This document shows positions 11,084 to 19,227 of a stretch of DNA of 64,000 nucleotides, piece after piece (position 1 is the stretch's first letter; every line of letters starts with the position of its first letter). The DNA is from DATAGF01 sp963813355 (lineage in GTDB: Bacteria > Actinomycetota > Thermoleophilia > Miltoncostaeales > Miltoncostaeaceae): NCBI GenBank assembly GCA_963813355.1, contig CAWEYS010000005.1, positions 11,308-75,307 on the forward strand, read 5' to 3'. A model generated the notes under the pieces. It did not search any database. It was not told where the DNA came from and saw only the letters and a program-made list of their open reading frames with translations. The position numbers were made by a program, and so were the translations under genes.

Positions 11084-12516
11084 GGCGCCGCCTCCTCGCT
11101 CGCGCGGGCGCGCGGGCGGATCACCGTCGCCGCGATGAACAGGGCGACGCCGACGAGCGATGCCGCGACGATGAACGCCAGGGCGTAGCCGCCGGTCAGC
11201 GCCGAGGCCGTCGACTCGCCCTCGGCGAGCAGGTCCTCGGTCCGGGAGGCCGAGAGCGTGGCGAGCACGGCCAGGCCGAGCGCGCCGCCGACCTGGAGCG
11301 ACGTGTTCACGAGCCCGGAGACCAGGCCGGCGTCGGCGGGCGTCGCGCCGGACATGGCGAGGTTCATGAGCGCCGGGAACGCCAGCCCGGCCCCGCCGCC
11401 GAGCAGCAGCATCGACGGCAGGATGTCCACGGCGTAGGACGCCTGCTCGGGGACCCGCGAGAAGAGGGCGAGGCCCGCGACGGCGAGCACCAGCCCCACG
11501 AGCAGCACCGGCCGCTCCCCGAACCGCATCGTCAGCCGCGGGGTGACCGCGAGCGACAGGGCCCCGATCAGGACCGCGACCGGCAGGAACGCCAGCCCGG
11601 TCTCGATGGCGTCGTAGCCGAGCACGCGCTGCATGTAGAGGACGCCGAGGAAGAACATCCCGAAGAGCCCGGCGACCATGAGCACCTGCACCAGGTTGGC
11701 GCCGGACACGTTGCGCGAGCGCAGGATCCGCAACGGCATGAGCGGCGTGCGGGCGCGCGACTGGCGCAGGACGAACGCGGCGAGCAGGGCGATCGCCACC
11801 GCGCCGAGCCCCAGCGTCCGCGCCGACGCCCAGCCGTGGTCGGCCGCGCCGACGATCGTGTAGACGCCCAGCATGAGCCCGCCGGTGACCAGCACGGCGC
11901 CCAGGAGGTCGGCCCCCTGGCGCAGCCCGATGCCCCGGTCCGGGGCGATCAGGCGCAGCGCCAGCAGCGCCGTCCCGACGCCGATCGGCAGGTTGACGAA
12001 GAAGATCCAGTGCCAGCTGATCGCCTGGGTGAGGACGCCTCCGGCCAGGAGGCCGATGGAGGCGCCGGCCGCGGCCACGAAGCTGTAGACGCCGATCGCC
12101 GTCGCGCGCTCGCGCGGCTCGGTGAACATCGTCACGATCATTCCCAGGATCACGGCCGAGGCGAGCGCGCCCCCGACGCCCTGGAGGAAGCGCGCGCCGA
12201 TCAGGACCTCCTGGCTCTGCGCGAGGCCGCAGAGCAGCGACGCCCCGGTGAAGACGCCGAGGCCGGCGAGGAAGACGCTGCGGCGCCCGAGCAGGTCGCC
12301 GAGGCGGCCGGCGAGCAGGAGCAGGCCGCCGAAGGGGATCAGGTACGCGTTGACCACCCAGGCGAGGCTGGACTGCGAGAAGCCGAGGTCGTCCTGGATG
12401 GCCGGGAGGGCCACGTTCACGATCGTGCCGTCGAGGATGACCATGAGCATCCCCGCGCAGAGCACGATGAGCGCCAGCCAGCGCGAGCGCTCGGCCGAAG
12501 GGCCGGTGGACGTCAT
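11044..12516 (-). CDS. DHA2-family (EmrB/QacA) multidrug efflux MFS transporter
   Basis: 490 residues and fourteen predicted membrane spans, as expected for DHA2 proton antiporters. The N-terminal helix has LIVLCAGMLMVILDGTIVNVALP (DHA2 motif D1), loop 2-3 has GRLGDLLGRRSVF, and helix 5 has the antiporter motif GLLAGGVLTQ. It starts at an ATG with AGGAGG upstream. The MarR-family gene directly upstream on the same strand very probably regulates it; a palindrome CAGA-N10-TCTG sits within the likely promoter. The exported compounds are unknown. Confidence 0.9.
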   Translation of the reverse strand: MTSTGPSAERSRWLALIVLCAGMLMVILDGTIVNVALPAIQDDLGFSQSSLAWVVNAYLIPFGGLLLLAGRLGDLLGRRSVFLAGLGVFTGASLLCGLAQSQEVLIGARFLQGVGGALASAVILGMIVTMFTEPRERATAIGVYSFVAAAGASIGLLAGGVLTQAISWHWIFFVNLPIGVGTALLALRLIAPDRGIGLRQGADLLGAVLVTGGLMLGVYTIVGAADHGWASARTLGLGAVAIALLAAFVLRQSRARTPLMPLRILRSRNVSGANLVQVLMVAGLFGMFFLGVLYMQRVLGYDAIETGLAFLPVAVLIGALSLAVTPRLTMRFGERPVLLVGLVLAVAGLALFSRVPEQASYAVDILPSMLLLGGGAGLAFPALMNLAMSGATPADAGLVSGLVNTSLQVGGALGLAVLATLSASRTEDLLAEGESTASALTGGYALAFIVAASLVGVALFIAATVIRPRARASEEAAPQEAPSLRSAEGG

Positions 12517-12549
12517 CCGTTCGCCTCCTGGAGTCGGGGACCAGGAGCG

Positions 12550-12580
12550 ACCGTAGCAGATTATCTACTGTCTGATGATC
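12550..12580 (-). promoter_or_regulatory. Candidate MarR-controlled promoter of the efflux gene
   Basis: A -10-like TACGGT (complement of 12550-12555) is followed upstream by the imperfect palindrome CAGA-N10-TCTG (12557-12574) and the word GATGATC (12574-12580), which recurs in front of marR at 13112-13118. Confidence 0.4.
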
Positions 12581-12582
12581 TT

Positions 12583-13080
12583 CTACGTGATGACGGTGGG
12601 CGCCCGCTCGGCGCGGCGCCTGACCGGCTTCTCGCAGGTGGCCGGAGCCGACAGGCGCCCGGTGACCAGCCGCTCCAGCGCGGAGACGAAGGCGGCCCGC
12701 TCCCGGGCGGGCAGCGTCCCCAGCACGTCGTCGTAGACGCGGTCCACGACGGCACGCGCCTCGGCGACCACCCGCGCGCCCTCGTCGGTCACGGCGACGA
12801 TCCGCGCGCGGCGGTCGCCCGGCGCAGGGCGGCGCTCCGCCAGGCCGGCCGCCTCGAGCTCGTCCAGGGTGGCGACCATCGTGGTGCGGTCGAGGTCGCA
12901 GATCTGGGCGAGGTGGCCCTGGGTGAACTCGCCCACCATCGCCTTCGACAGGACGCAGTTGGCCCGCGCCGAGATGCCCAGGCCCTCGAGCCCGGCCGTC
13001 AGCTCGTTGGCGAGCGCGTGGCTCGTCTGGCCCAGCAGCAGCATGAGGTCCGCGTCGGTGCGGGCGGGGTCGTCGGCCAT
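12583..13080 (-). CDS. MarR-family transcriptional regulator
   Basis: 165 residues, winged helix-turn-helix. The DNA-binding core is FTQGHLAQICDLDRTTMVATLDELEAAGLAERRPAPGD with the wing RRARIVAVTDEG, flanked by dimerisation helices. I start it at ATG 13080 rather than 13107 because TATCAT ends six bases before it, giving a leaderless transcript. It sits directly upstream of the DHA2 efflux gene in the same orientation, the classical arrangement of a ligand-responsive repressor and its pump. A 10-bp palindrome at 13108-13117 overlaps the -35 region and suggests autoregulation. Confidence 0.9.
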   Translation of the reverse strand: MADDPARTDADLMLLLGQTSHALANELTAGLEGLGISARANCVLSKAMVGEFTQGHLAQICDLDRTTMVATLDELEAAGLAERRPAPGDRRARIVAVTDEGARVVAEARAVVDRVYDDVLGTLPARERAAFVSALERLVTGRLSAPATCEKPVRRRAERAPTVIT

Positions 13081-13086
13081 GGGGCC

Positions 13087-13092
13087 ATGATA
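13087..13092 (-). promoter_or_regulatory. Leaderless -10 element of the MarR gene
   Basis: TATCAT on the minus strand, 6 bases before the ATG at 13080. Confidence 0.55.
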
Positions 13093-13107
13093 GCGGATCG
13101 TTTTCAC

Positions 13108-13118
13108 ATCAGATGATC
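13108..13118. promoter_or_regulatory. Candidate MarR operator
   Basis: ATCA-GA-TGAT palindrome followed by C, covering the -35 region of the MarR gene and sharing GATGATC with the region before the efflux gene. Confidence 0.4.
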
Positions 13119-13131
13119 AGAGAGCAGATCG

Positions 13132-13470
13132 TCAGGGCGCGACGACGAGCACGACGCGCCCGCGCCGGACCTCGACCGACACCCCGCCGCCCCCACCGGG
13201 AGCGGTCCAGCGCAGCAGGGCGTGGGCGCCGTGCTGCACGGGCGGGGCCCAGGTCGCGTTCGCCCCCGCGGTCGCGATCAGGCGCGCCGCGGCCTCACGC
13301 GACCCGTGCGCGACCCCGGCCGCGTCGAGCCACGCGACGCTCTCGTCGAGGCAGGCGGCCACCGCGTCGGCGTCCCCGGCGGCCGCCGCCCGGATCAGCT
13401 CCTCCAGGACCGGGCGCGCCGCCTCGGCGCGCTCCGCGTCGCTCGGGTGGCGGCCGGCGGCCGCGCTCAC
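13132..13470 (-). CDS. Small NTF2/SnoaL-like protein
   Basis: 112 residues. An N-terminal helical part (RPVLEELIRAAAAGDADAVAACLDESVAWLDAAGVAHGSREAAARLI) followed by strands resembles the NTF2-like/SnoaL fold used for small-ligand binding or as an accessory domain; no catalytic residue can be assigned. The GTG at 13470 overlaps the stop of the upstream gene (GTGA), so both are co-translated. Function unknown; the fold assignment is an inference from the pattern. Confidence 0.6.
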   Translation of the reverse strand: MSAAAGRHPSDAERAEAARPVLEELIRAAAAGDADAVAACLDESVAWLDAAGVAHGSREAAARLIATAGANATWAPPVQHGAHALLRWTAPGGGGGVSVEVRRGRVVLVVAP

Positions 13471-13832
13471 ATCCCCGGCGGGGACGGCTCGATCGAGCGG
13501 GCGAAGAGCGGCTGCAGCTCCTCGGGCAGCTGCGTGGCGGCGGAGTCGACCAGCCCGGCCACCAGCTCCATGCGCTGCTCCTGGGCGGCCTCCCGCACCT
13601 GCTCCCACCCCGCGCGCTCGGCCTCGCGCTCGTGGCCGACGGCCAGGTCGGCCATGGTCATCGCCACCTTCTCCGCCACGCGGGGGGAGGAGAGCTGGTG
13701 GTGGGCGTCGACCATGAGGATCAGCCGGATCCACGCCTGGCCGCCGTGGTCCTCGGCGTGGCGCACCCAGTCGGGGGACACGTGGGGCCGCAGCCTCTCG
13801 ATCAGCCCCGCCCACGCCTCCGGGTCAGTCAA
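13467..13832 (-). CDS. Hypothetical helical protein
   Basis: 121 residues, no signal peptide or membrane span. Predicted mostly helical, with WIRLILMVDAHHQLSSPRVAEKVAMTMADLAVGHEREAER in the middle. I do not recognise a family. The start is a TTG at 13832 with GCGAGG just upstream; it is the first of a two-gene overlap with the NTF2-like protein, so the two may work together. Confidence 0.55.
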   Translation of the reverse strand: MTDPEAWAGLIERLRPHVSPDWVRHAEDHGGQAWIRLILMVDAHHQLSSPRVAEKVAMTMADLAVGHEREAERAGWEQVREAAQEQRMELVAGLVDSAATQLPEELQPLFARSIEPSPPGM

Positions 13833-13881
13833 GCCGCCTCGCCCGCCGCTCTCGGCGGCGTCGGAACTCGTCGGCGGAGGG

Positions 13882-14157
13882 TCAAAGACGCGAGAGGAGG
13901 TCGGCCTTCTTGGCCTGGAACTCCTCCTCGGTGATGAGGTCCTCGTCGCGGAGACGGGCGATCTCGCGGATCAGCTCCGTCGGGGAGTCCGGGGCGCGCT
14001 TGGGCCGCCGGAGCGGCGGGTCGCCCACGAGCTTCGAGACGTCGTCGGCGGCCTGGCGCGCGAGGCGCTGGGCCTGGTCCATCGCCTTCGACAGCTCCTG
14101 GCCGAGGTCGCGCAGCGCCTGGCGGACCTGCTCCTGGGACTCCGTCATATCCGGCAC
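13882..14157 (-). CDS. SHOCT-domain protein
   Basis: 91 residues. The C-terminal 30 residues (ELIREIARLRDEDLITEEEFQAKKADLLSRL, interrupted here only for description) form a SHOCT short oligomerisation domain. The N-terminal part is an amphipathic helix (EQVRQALRDLGQELSKAMDQA) that may be coiled coil. SHOCT domains end many actinobacterial membrane or signalling proteins; here it stands alone without a membrane segment. An ATG at 14148 is an alternative to the GTG at 14157. Confidence 0.72.
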   Translation of the reverse strand: MPDMTESQEQVRQALRDLGQELSKAMDQAQRLARQAADDVSKLVGDPPLRRPKRAPDSPTELIREIARLRDEDLITEEEFQAKKADLLSRL

Positions 14158-14192
14158 TCTCGCACATCCCCGACCTTGACGAGCCGCCCCGC

Positions 14193-14207
14193 GACGGTGG
14201 TACCGTC
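14193..14207. promoter_or_regulatory. Perfect palindrome overlapping the second MarR promoter
   Basis: GACGGT-GGT-ACCGTC, a perfect 6-bp inverted repeat that contains the -10 hexamer of the gene starting at 14212; a likely autoregulatory operator. Confidence 0.5.
14201..14206 (+). promoter_or_regulatory. Leaderless -10 element of the second MarR gene
   Basis: TACCGT, 5 bases before the ATG at 14212; no Shine-Dalgarno. Confidence 0.55.
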
Positions 14208-14211
14208 AGAC

Positions 14212-14666
14212 ATGATGAACCCGGAAACGACCGCCGGGACGTCTCGGGCCGAGCTCTCGCGCCGGGCGAGCGAGGCGCTCGACAAAGTGGCGTGCGCCGC
14301 CGACCGCCGCCTGGAGCGCCACGCCGGGGGCTTCGGCCTCTCGGACGCCAAGCTCGAGGTGCTCGAGGTGCTGAGCTGCTGCGACGACCGGCGCGCCTGC
14401 CTGCACGCGCTGGGCGACGAGCTCCGGGTCACCCGCCCCAACGTCACCAAGCTGGTGGACGGGCTCGAGCGGGGCGGCCTCGTCGAGCGCCTCCCGCACC
14501 CGAGCGACCGCCGCATGGTCCAGGCCCACGTGACCACGGAGGGCCTGCGGGTCGCCCAGCGGGCCCTGCCGGGGCGGGGCGAGGTCCTGGAGCGGCTGTG
14601 GGACGGCCTGGACGACGACGAGCTCGCGCAGCTCGCCGCCCTCCTCCAGGCCGTCGCCGACCGCTC

Positions 14667-14691
<25 letters not shown>
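14212..14691 (+). CDS. MarR-family transcriptional regulator
   Basis: 159 residues. The winged-helix core is LHALGDELRVTRPNVTKLVDGLERGGLVERLPHPSDRR, with the wing MVQAHVTTEGL. A pair of adjacent cysteines plus one more (LSCCDDRRACL) just before the recognition region could make it redox- or metal-responsive; this is an inference. The start codon overlaps no ribosome binding site and is preceded by a -10 hexamer inside a perfect palindrome, which suggests autorepression. The 3' end overlaps the convergent gltA by 25 bases. Target genes are not evident from context. Confidence 0.88.
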
Positions 14692-15998
<1,307 letters not shown>

Positions 15999-16053
15999 GC
16001 AGACTGTCCCTTGACGCGGGTGTCGCACCTGCCGGTGCCCGGGGTCCTCGGGG

Positions 16054-16059
16054 ATTCTA
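16054..16059 (-). promoter_or_regulatory. -10 element of gltA
   Basis: TAGAAT on the minus strand within TAGAATCCCC; the same decamer occurs before the cysteine-cluster operon. Confidence 0.45.
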
Positions 16060-16082
16060 GTGACGCGGCGCCTGCGAGGGCT

Positions 16083-16120
16083 CCCGATGGGGGGATCCGG
16101 TCACCCCTGGTACCATCGGG
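16083..16120. repeat. Inverted repeat upstream of the NYN gene
   Basis: CCCGATGG at 16083-16090 and CCATCGGG at 16113-16120 are perfect complements around a 22-base loop that can itself pair GGGG with CCCC. It lies between the divergent gltA and NYN genes; regulator site or 5'-leader hairpin. Confidence 0.35.
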
Positions 16121-16203
16121 ACGTCCTGCGTACGCGCGGGATACGGCTCACGCCGCCTGACACGCCGCCGCTCGGCGGCCCACATCGGATTCCTGGAGGT
16201 ACC

Positions 16204-17958
16204 TTGGCCGAGCACGAGAGCTCTCTGGCCGTGCTGGTCGACTTCGAGAACATGGCCCGACCCGGGGCCAAGGGACGAGGCGACTTCGACATCCACCTGG
16301 TCCTCGACCGCCTCGCGGAGAAGGGGCGCGTGCTGGTCAAGCGCGCCTACGCGGACTGGAGCCGCTACCGCGACGCGCGCCACGAGCTGCAGAACGCCGG
16401 GCTCGGGCTCATCGAGATGCCCTCGGCCCGCGAGGGCGCCAAGAACCGCGCCGACATCCAGATGGCCGTCAACGCGATGGAGCTGGCCTACAGCCGCGAG
16501 CACGTCAACAACTTCGTCATCGTCTCGGGCGACAGCGACTTCACGCCGCTGGTCGGCAAGCTGCGCGAGCTCAACAAGCGCGTCATCGGGGTCGGCAACC
16601 GCGACTCGGCGAGCGACCTGCTGGTCGCCAACTGCGACGAGTTCATCTACTACGACACGCTGGTCGCCCGCGCCGGCGGCGGCTCCCCGCGCCGCCGCGG
16701 CAGCGGCGGCGGGCTGAACCCGGTCCAGCTCCTGCAGGAGACGCTCACCGCCCTGCAGCGCGAGGGGACCGAGTGGCCGCTCGCGAGCGTCGTCAAGGAC
16801 TCGATGCGCCGCAAGTACCCGGCCTTCGACGAGACCGACCACGGCTTCTCGACGTTCTCCAAGTTCCTGGAGGACGCCGCCGGGACCGGCCTCGTGAAGA
16901 TCGAGACCGACCCGCGCAGCGGCACCTACCGGGTGGAGCTCGCGAACACCACCGCGCCGCCGCCGGCCCCCGCCGCGACGCCGGCCGAGCGCCCCGCCGA
17001 GGAGGGCGAGGGCCGGCGGCGGCGGCGGCGCGGAGGCCGTCGCGCCGAGCCGGCCGCTGCCGAGGCCGGCGCGGGGTCCGAGGCCGCGGAGGCCGAGTCC
17101 GCCGAGGCCGAGGCCGAGGCCGAGGCCGCCGAGGTCTTCGAGGTGCGCGTCGAGCCCACGCCGGACCCCGACCTCGGGGCGCTGCCGCCGCTCGACGAGC
17201 CGATCTCCTACGAGGACATGATCATGCTCGGCCCGGCCCCTGAGGTCGGCGAGGACGTCCCCGACCTCGTCGAGGTGTCCGACGTCGCGGCGGGCGAGCC
17301 GCCGCCGCGCAGCTCGCGCCGCCGCCGCCGGCGCGCGGCGGTCGCCGACCCGGAGCCGACGGTGGCCGACCTCGAGCCGGTCGAGGAGATCGTCGTCCTG
17401 CTCCCGGAGGCGGTCGGGGAGGGGGAGCCCGCCCCCGAGGCCGCCGCAACGGCCGAGGCCGAGGAGCCCGCCCCGCGGCGCCGGCGGCGCCGGCGCCTGA
17501 CCGAGCCCGAGACCGAGCCCGCCGCTGAGACCGCACCGGCCGCCGAGCCGGAGCCGGCCGGCGCTGAGGAGGCCGCGCCGGCGCGGCGTCGCGTGCGGCG
17601 CCGCTCGGCCGCCGAGCCGGTCGCCGGCGCCGAGGCCGCCGCGGCGGAGGAGGCGCCCAAGCCGCGCCGGCGGACGACGCGCAAGAAGGCCGAGGCCGCA
17701 GCCGAGGCGCCGGCCGCCGAGGCGGCCGCGGCGGAGGAGGCGCCCAAGCCCCGGCGGACGCGCAAGAAGGCCGAGCCCGCGGAGGCCGGGGCCGCCGCCG
17801 ACGAGGCCCCCAAGCCGCGCCGGCGGACGACGCGGAAGAAGGCCGAGCCCGAGGCGGCGGCCGAGGGCGAGGCCGCGGCGGCCGAGGAGGCGCCCAAGCC
17901 GCGCCGGCGCACGACGCGGAAGAAGGCCGAGCCCGAGCCCGAGGCGGTCGAGGCCTAG
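16204..17958 (+). CDS. NYN-domain ribonuclease-like protein with OST-HTH-like domain and long charged repeat tail
   Basis: 584 residues. Residues ~1-150 form a NYN (PIN-like) nuclease domain: LVDFENMARPG, KNRADIQMAVNAME and VIVSGDSDFTPLVGKLRE provide the acidic metal-binding residues. Residues ~175-250 (PVQLLQETLTALQREGTEWPLASVVKD, SRAFDETDHGFSTF-like region) resemble an OST-HTH/LOTUS RNA-binding domain. The remainder is disordered, alternating Glu/Ala-rich with Arg/Lys patches, ending in four KPRRRTTRKKAE-type repeats (one shortened). The protein likely cuts or binds RNA, with the tail adding nucleic-acid affinity. Start is the TTG at 16204, seven bases after GGAGG. Confidence 0.82.
   Translation: MAEHESSLAVLVDFENMARPGAKGRGDFDIHLVLDRLAEKGRVLVKRAYADWSRYRDARHELQNAGLGLIEMPSAREGAKNRADIQMAVNAMELAYSREHVNNFVIVSGDSDFTPLVGKLRELNKRVIGVGNRDSASDLLVANCDEFIYYDTLVARAGGGSPRRRGSGGGLNPVQLLQETLTALQREGTEWPLASVVKDSMRRKYPAFDETDHGFSTFSKFLEDAAGTGLVKIETDPRSGTYRVELANTTAPPPAPAATPAERPAEEGEGRRRRRRGGRRAEPAAAEAGAGSEAAEAESAEAEAEAEAAEVFEVRVEPTPDPDLGALPPLDEPISYEDMIMLGPAPEVGEDVPDLVEVSDVAAGEPPPRSSRRRRRRAAVADPEPTVADLEPVEEIVVLLPEAVGEGEPAPEAAATAEAEEPAPRRRRRRRLTEPETEPAAETAPAAEPEPAGAEEAAPARRRVRRRSAAEPVAGAEAAAAEEAPKPRRRTTRKKAEAAAEAPAAEAAAAEEAPKPRRTRKKAEPAEAGAAADEAPKPRRRTTRKKAEPEAAAEGEAAAAEEAPKPRRRTTRKKAEPEPEAVEA
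17650..17950 (+). repeat. Four KPRRRTTRKKAE-coding repeats in the NYN gene
   Basis: Near-identical blocks begin at about 17650, 17735, 17803 and 17885; the second lacks the RT pair. Unequal crossing-over could vary the number. Confidence 0.75.
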
Positions 17959-18638
17959 GGGGAGCCGAGCCGGGCGGCGAGGTCCTGCGCCGCCCGGACC
18001 ACCTCGTCCTGCGGCAGGTCGGCGCCCGCCCGCGCCACGGCCTGGATGCCCTGCACGTAGGGGCCCTCGGCGAAGGTCACGAAGACGACCTGGCCCGCGA
18101 TCCCGCCCTGCGACACCTCGACCCGCAGCCCGCGGGCGCCCTCCACGTCGGGGACCTCGAGCGCCGTCGCCTGGCCGAGGGGGCTGTCCTCCACCTCCGC
18201 GGCCGCGGCGTCGACCTCGCTGCGGGCCGCCTCGTCGTCGCGCATCCGTATCGCGTAGCTGCGCACCAGCGCGACGCCCCCGGCCGGATCCTCGCCCGCC
18301 TGGTCGCGCAGGAGGCCGTCGGCGTAGCCGCCCTCCTCGAGGCGACGCCGCGCCGCCTCGCGGGCCGGGTCGCCCGCCTGGTAGAGGGCGGCGACGAAGT
18401 CCTCGGCGGTCGGCAGCGGGGTGAGCTCCCCCGGCCGCACGCCCGCCAGGGCGTCCTCGGCCGGAAGGCGGCCGGCCAGCTCGTCGGCGGGCGCGGTCGC
18501 CGCGGTGGACGCGCCGGTGGGCGGGGGCGGCGCGGCGGTGCTCGCCGCCTCGGTCGAGCCGTCGCCGGACGACCCGCCGCAGGCTGCCGCCAGCGCGATC
18601 GCGCCGACCGCGAGGGTCGCGGCGAGCGCCCGCCTCAC
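17955..18638 (-). CDS. Putative secreted lipoprotein
   Basis: About 227 residues. The N terminus is a signal sequence ending LAAACGG, so Cys near residue 20 may be lipidated although the lipobox is weak (no Leu at -3). A Ser/Thr/Ala/Pro-rich linker follows, then a folded domain with EDFVAALYQAGDPAREAARRRLEEGGY and strands to the end. I do not recognise the family. Its GTG overlaps the stop of the Mec-like protease gene (GTGA), making it the last member of the cysteine-cluster operon. Its stop shares CTAG with the NYN stop. Confidence 0.68.
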   Translation of the reverse strand: MRRALAATLAVGAIALAAACGGSSGDGSTEAASTAAPPPPTGASTAATAPADELAGRLPAEDALAGVRPGELTPLPTAEDFVAALYQAGDPAREAARRRLEEGGYADGLLRDQAGEDPAGGVALVRSYAIRMRDDEAARSEVDAAAAEVEDSPLGQATALEVPDVEGARGLRVEVSQGGIAGQVVFVTFAEGPYVQGIQAVARAGADLPQDEVVRAAQDLAARLGSP

Positions 18639-19045
18639 CCGATCTCCACCGGCTCCTCGGCGATCTGCTCGCCCTCCTCCGCGCCCCGGCTGATGCGGAA
18701 CGCCCGGATCTCGGGTGCGTCGCGGTCGGCGATCGACACGATCAGGTAGAGCGTGTCGGGGAAGAAGGCCAGCTCGACGTCGGTGCGCGAGGGGTAGGCG
18801 GCCGAGCGGGTGTGCGAGTGGTAGATCGCCAGCAGGTCCTCGCCCGAGGCCTCGATGTCGTCCATGATCCGCAGCTGCTCGCGCGGCTCCATGACGTACA
18901 TGAACGGGCTGCCCTCGGTGTTGCCCGCCCGCAGGACCCGGGTGGCCTCGCCGTGGAGGCCGGCGATCATCCCGCAGCACTCGTTGGGCAGATCGGCGAT
19001 CGCGTGGTCCACCAGCTCCTGGGCGAGGGTGGGGGCGATCCGCAC
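18635..19045 (-). CDS. mec: JAMM/Mec-type metallopeptidase (CysO-cysteine peptidase)
   Basis: 136 residues, MPN+/JAMM fold. The zinc site is complete: Glu in NECCGMIAGL, and H-S-H-T-x6-S-x-x-D in YHSHTRSAAYPSRTD. In Mycobacterium tuberculosis Mec+ frees cysteine from the CysO-cysteine adduct made by CysM; the neighbouring cysM and cysO here support the same job. The GTG at 19045 has TAGCGT seven bases before it, so it can be transcribed on its own as a leaderless message in addition to read-through from cysM across a 182-base gap that contains the repeated structured element. Confidence 0.88.
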   Translation of the reverse strand: MRIAPTLAQELVDHAIADLPNECCGMIAGLHGEATRVLRAGNTEGSPFMYVMEPREQLRIMDDIEASGEDLLAIYHSHTRSAAYPSRTDVELAFFPDTLYLIVSIADRDAPEIRAFRISRGAEEGEQIAEEPVEIG

Positions 19046-19052
19046 CGGCGGA

Positions 19053-19058
19053 ACGCTA
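19053..19058 (-). promoter_or_regulatory. Leaderless -10 element of mec
   Basis: TAGCGT on the minus strand, 7 bases before the GTG at 19045. Confidence 0.5.
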
Positions 19059-19122
19059 CCCGAGGCTGGACCGCCCCCCGGTCAGGCCGGGCAGGCGCGA
19101 GGTCGCGGCCAGAACGCTTTTT

Positions 19123-19216
19123 CCGGCGCCTGCCCCGGCGAAGCCGGTGCGCCGGTCTGCCGGAGGGCCCGGCCAGGGCCCGGAGGCGCGCATGGCCGCC
19201 CGAAAGAGGCGGCCAT
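19123..19216 (+). ncRNA. Structured element, copy A (unrecognised RNA or palindromic repeat)
   Basis: A 94-base sequence, present again at 41084-41178. Proposed fold: CCGGCGC pairs with GCGCCGG (19123-19129 / 19149-19155) enclosing a CCGGC-GAA-GCCGG hairpin; after TCTG comes a GGCCC-GGCCA-GGGCC hairpin flanked by CCGG; then a 9-bp stem ATGGCCGCC/GGCGGCCAT closed by C-GAAA-G with a bulged A. Against copy B the first 68 bases differ at six sites, four of them forming two compensated base pairs. The GNRA loop argues for the plus strand, yet no plus-strand gene follows; on the minus strand it lies between cysM and mec. Confidence 0.6.
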
Positions 19217-19227
19217 CCGCATCCTTC

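Noticed and set aside
17222..17912. Minus-strand Ser/Arg-rich frames across the NYN tail
   Set aside because: Mirror of the low-complexity repeat coding; no start signal and no fold.
19123..19216. Cobalamin riboswitch or intrinsic terminator as identity of the repeated element
   Set aside because: The B12-box core is missing, no U-tract follows on either strand, and the GNRA-capped variable stem is not part of those elements.
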